Assembly (NCBI GenBank): GCA_900617975.1
Contig: UZAE01000001.1
Span: 1-64,000 of the forward strand
Length of the DNA stretch: 64,000 nucleotides
From: Rodentolepis nana
Lineage: Eukaryota > Platyhelminthes > Cestoda > Cyclophyllidea > Hymenolepididae
Reading direction: 5' to 3'
In this document: positions 61,701 to 64,000 of the stretch, in pieces
Numbering within the stretch: the stretch's first letter is position 1
How the letters are laid out: every line of letters starts with the position of its first letter
The notes under the pieces: model-generated
What the model saw: the letters and a program-made list of their open reading frames with translations, nothing else
Databases searched by the model: none
Told to the model about the DNA's origin: nothing
Position numbers and translations under genes: made by a program

Positions 61701-63533
61701 GTTCCTATAGCAAGAGATCAGTGATTGTAAAATCTAGTGCCTGTAGTTGTCAAAGTGCACATTTGCTAAATTAGAGGTCACAAAATCAATGTCCATCGGT
61801 GCAAAACCAGTGGGGTGTGTGACCAACCTAACTGGTTAATTCTGATCCACAAATGCTTTGATTGAATATGAGTTTCTCTTAAAACCTGCTCCAAGACTCC
61901 TCTCTACTCAAGCCAAGCGTTGTGGGTAAGTTTAATGGACTTGGAAAGTTTTCTGCTTAGATTCGAGAGTTTTCGAATATATAGGTTTTGTGTCCCATAT
62001 TGGTTTCTTATCGTATTTAAAGCTGTGTGAATGAGAGCAATTTTTTCTGAATTTTATTATCTCTTTTGTACTTAAGGGAACCACCCAGGATATAACTATA
62101 AAATATCTATAACAGGCATCTTCCAGTGGTGTTTGCGAATTTTAAAGTTAAATAATTTTCCATGGTAAGGCAAAGGCATGGTAAGGTGTAAGAGTCGGAA
62201 AATCAGGAGAACCCTACATCGTTTTCGGGTCAACTATTTTCCTTAATTCTAAGTTTAATTCGACCTTTGTTTAGTAAATGAATGTGCGCAGTCATTTGTC
62301 TTGGAAATTATTTTGCTTTATTTTTACCTTTTAGCCGGATAGGCTTATATGCGTTTGCTATTCTTACATTAAGAAAAAAGAAATAAATCGTGTAAAATTC
62401 GTTAAATTAGACTGCTGGAGCCTTGCTTGACCTTCTGGTGGCACGCTCTGGGTCAAGTTTAGTAGAATGATATTTTGCGCTGACAGCACAACGCCTAACG
62501 CTTTCAGCCCTATGCAAATAAGTCTGAAAGTTCAATTCCAATTATCAAGATGACAGGTATTTAGTTCGCATGATATATATATTACCTCGAGCTAGACTCT
62601 CTCAGGGTATTGTCTCTCAAGTCATAGCTTTTCTAAAAGTTTGCAGGAATCACTTCTCATCGACTTAGAGATGGAAATCATGCTTAGTAATCAGCACAAT
62701 TACAAGACAGGATAGCGATATTGACTGGCATGTGCAATTGTCTATTTTATAGTTGCTAAATTAATCCATAGGCAAAGTAATAAGACAAGACACATTTTAT
62801 TTAATTCGCCAAATAATTGAAATCGAAAACTACCGTTGCAATTTATTACTAGTAAGCCACATGTTGCATTGTACAGAAATTTTGTGTTTATTAATAGAGA
62901 ATTGAAAAATTTGTCTTAAATCTTCCTTAGAGCTATAGTGGGATCGGTTTTGTGTCAGTGATTCCAATATAATCCGCTGTTTTATTTATGAAAGCATTGT
63001 TCCTGGGCTTTCAGTTAAGAAGAGTCCTTTAAAATATGATATCGTTTGTGACTTCGCAGTTATCCTCGTTGTTATACTTTCTGACCATTTTTAGGAAACC
63101 GGCCATCTCTTCAACCAACTCGCTCTCCTTATCGCCAAAATCAACACAGGGGATTGCATTGGTGGTGCCACCTTGACCCTGCTCTACGAAAGTCTCAATC
63201 AAGTTTCTGTTATCGGTAGGGTTCATGACTGTATGCTCTACCTCCTCCGCGCTGCTTGTCAGCCTTTCTTCGAGTCCCTGAGCTCGTGGGTTTATCGCGG
63301 TATACTGAAACCAGAAGACGAGAAGTTGGGTGAATTCTTTATCACCAAGGTCTCGAATAAATTGCAGTCCGGTGCTGTCAGAGAAAATGACAGGGCTATG
63401 GAGTACATCAATTCAGCTTTCTTTTGGGATAGAAGTTACTGTATTCTCTCCACGCAATTGCCCACATTTCTTGAATCGCATGCTGAAAAGATTCTGGCTG
63501 CTGGGAAGTATCTTAATGTTGTTCAGCAGTGTG
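58756..63533 (+). CDS. TUBGCP2: Gamma-tubulin complex component 2 (5' part, continues past window)
   Basis: Core subunit of the gamma-tubulin small complex that nucleates microtubules at centrosomes and basal bodies. Ten exons: 58756-58814, 58849-58930, 58968-59059, 59092-59215, 59256-59543, 59617-59700, 59777-59858, 59925-60002, 61147-61298 and 63095-63533, all phases matching, give the first 493 residues of a protein of roughly 900. Recognised blocks: 'VRQLDPLVFLLGKI' (human 'TRNLDPLVYLLSKL'), 'YTLFPQWMYSTPFLSADFL', 'ERLIVQDLLSCLQGCDGVYI' (start of GRIP1), 'TGDCIGGATLTLLYESL', 'QPFFESLSSWVYRGIL' and 'EKILAAGKYLNVVQQCG'. The last visible donor is GTAAGT at 63534. The 1.1 and 1.8 kb introns (60003-61146, 61299-63094) hold no missing exon: the protein joins smoothly across both. 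Confidence 0.93.
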
Positions 63534-64000
63534 GTAAGTTAGTGGAAAATGCATTGTTTGCATACAAGGGAACACCATAGGTTTTAGTTCTCGCCACTGA
63601 GAGAGGAGAATGGGGATCCGGTAAACTGCTTTGCCCTGCATTGTTAAATCTATGCAATCTCGTGTCATTCTGCTGGTTACTTCGTATTCAAAAGAAATGT
63701 AGAAGCTACAAATCACATTTTTTGTTATTTAAAGACCTGCTATAGATGGGAGTAGAAGTAAACTCAATCTTGTCTGCTCCTTAATGCACCTTTTTTTATT
63801 TAATTGACTTATTGTCTACTTGTCTCTTTGGTGATAGATTTACAGTTTTATAAGTGAAGGTTTGATTACTTTTTTTGTAAGATTGGAACCATTGGAGAGT
63901 AAGGAATTTGGAAACGTGTGAGCTAAATACATTAGCGCTACAGGAACCTCTTTTTACTATTCAGGGACTTTGCTTTATTTCCTACTCTTTGTTTGTTTTC
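63534..64000 (+). other. TUBGCP2 intron, open at window end
   Basis: T-rich sequence after the GTAAGT donor; the next exon is not reached. Confidence 0.6.

Noticed and set aside
1..64000. CRISPR arrays, prokaryotic operons, viral structural genes
   Set aside because: No regularly spaced direct repeats, no ribosome-binding pattern and no viral hallmark protein; all clear genes are intron-bearing animal genes or, for the CNTD1-like frame, animal by family.

Overview
This is a 64 kb stretch of animal nuclear DNA, very probably from a parasitic flatworm and most likely a tapeworm. It is AT-rich. All genes but one are split into many exons, with many very short introns (30-47 nt, GT...AG) next to a few long ones. 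The exon products are metazoan: an ionotropic glutamate receptor, a MARF1-type LOTUS protein, an axonemal dynein, and others. No prokaryotic operon, ribosome-binding site, CRISPR array, rRNA or tRNA was seen. The tapeworm assignment is inference from gene style, not from a marker sequence.

Layout, left to right: (1) 382-1865 (+), 3' end of a kainate-type glutamate receptor gene. (2) 2617-10219 (+), a MARF1-like gene with an RRM and about seven LOTUS domains but no visible NYN nuclease domain. (3) 10588-11370 (-), a single-exon cyclin-fold protein resembling CNTD1, convergent with gene 2. (4) 14387-16206 (+), COPS3, 13 exons separated mostly by 30-47 nt introns. (5) 16531-44399 (+), a complete outer-arm dynein heavy chain of the DNAH5/DNAH8 class, about 48 exons and about 4,750 residues. 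(6) 45847-46666 (-), GID4, the substrate receptor of the GID/CTLH ubiquitin ligase. (7) 47445-47799 (+), an unrecognised 96-residue gene, followed after only 104 nt by (8) 47904-52442 (+), PEPD (prolidase). (9) 56304-56889 (-), ribosomal protein RPL14. (10) 58756 to beyond the window (+), the N-terminal half of TUBGCP2.

Non-genic structure: four copies of one ~310 bp element lie at 6776-7092, 26624-26934, 27682-28004 and 54904-55216. Three are flanked by 13-16 bp target-site duplications, and the better copies end in an AATAAATAAA-like tail, so the family behaves like a SINE. Three introns use a GC donor supported by reading frame and homology (9241-9314, 20533-20602, 37505-37590). Two G-rich tracts lie in dynein introns. 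A splice-acceptor-like site directly before the PEPD start codon, behind a very close upstream gene, suggests a trans-spliced dicistronic unit.

The genes do not form one pathway. Two themes can be drawn: microtubule and cilium function (dynein heavy chain, TUBGCP2), and protein turnover (COPS3, GID4, PEPD). MARF1-like and CNTD1-like, both linked to meiosis in other animals, sit tail to tail. Exon borders were deduced by hand from reading frame, splice consensus and remembered family sequences. No alignment or database search was run.
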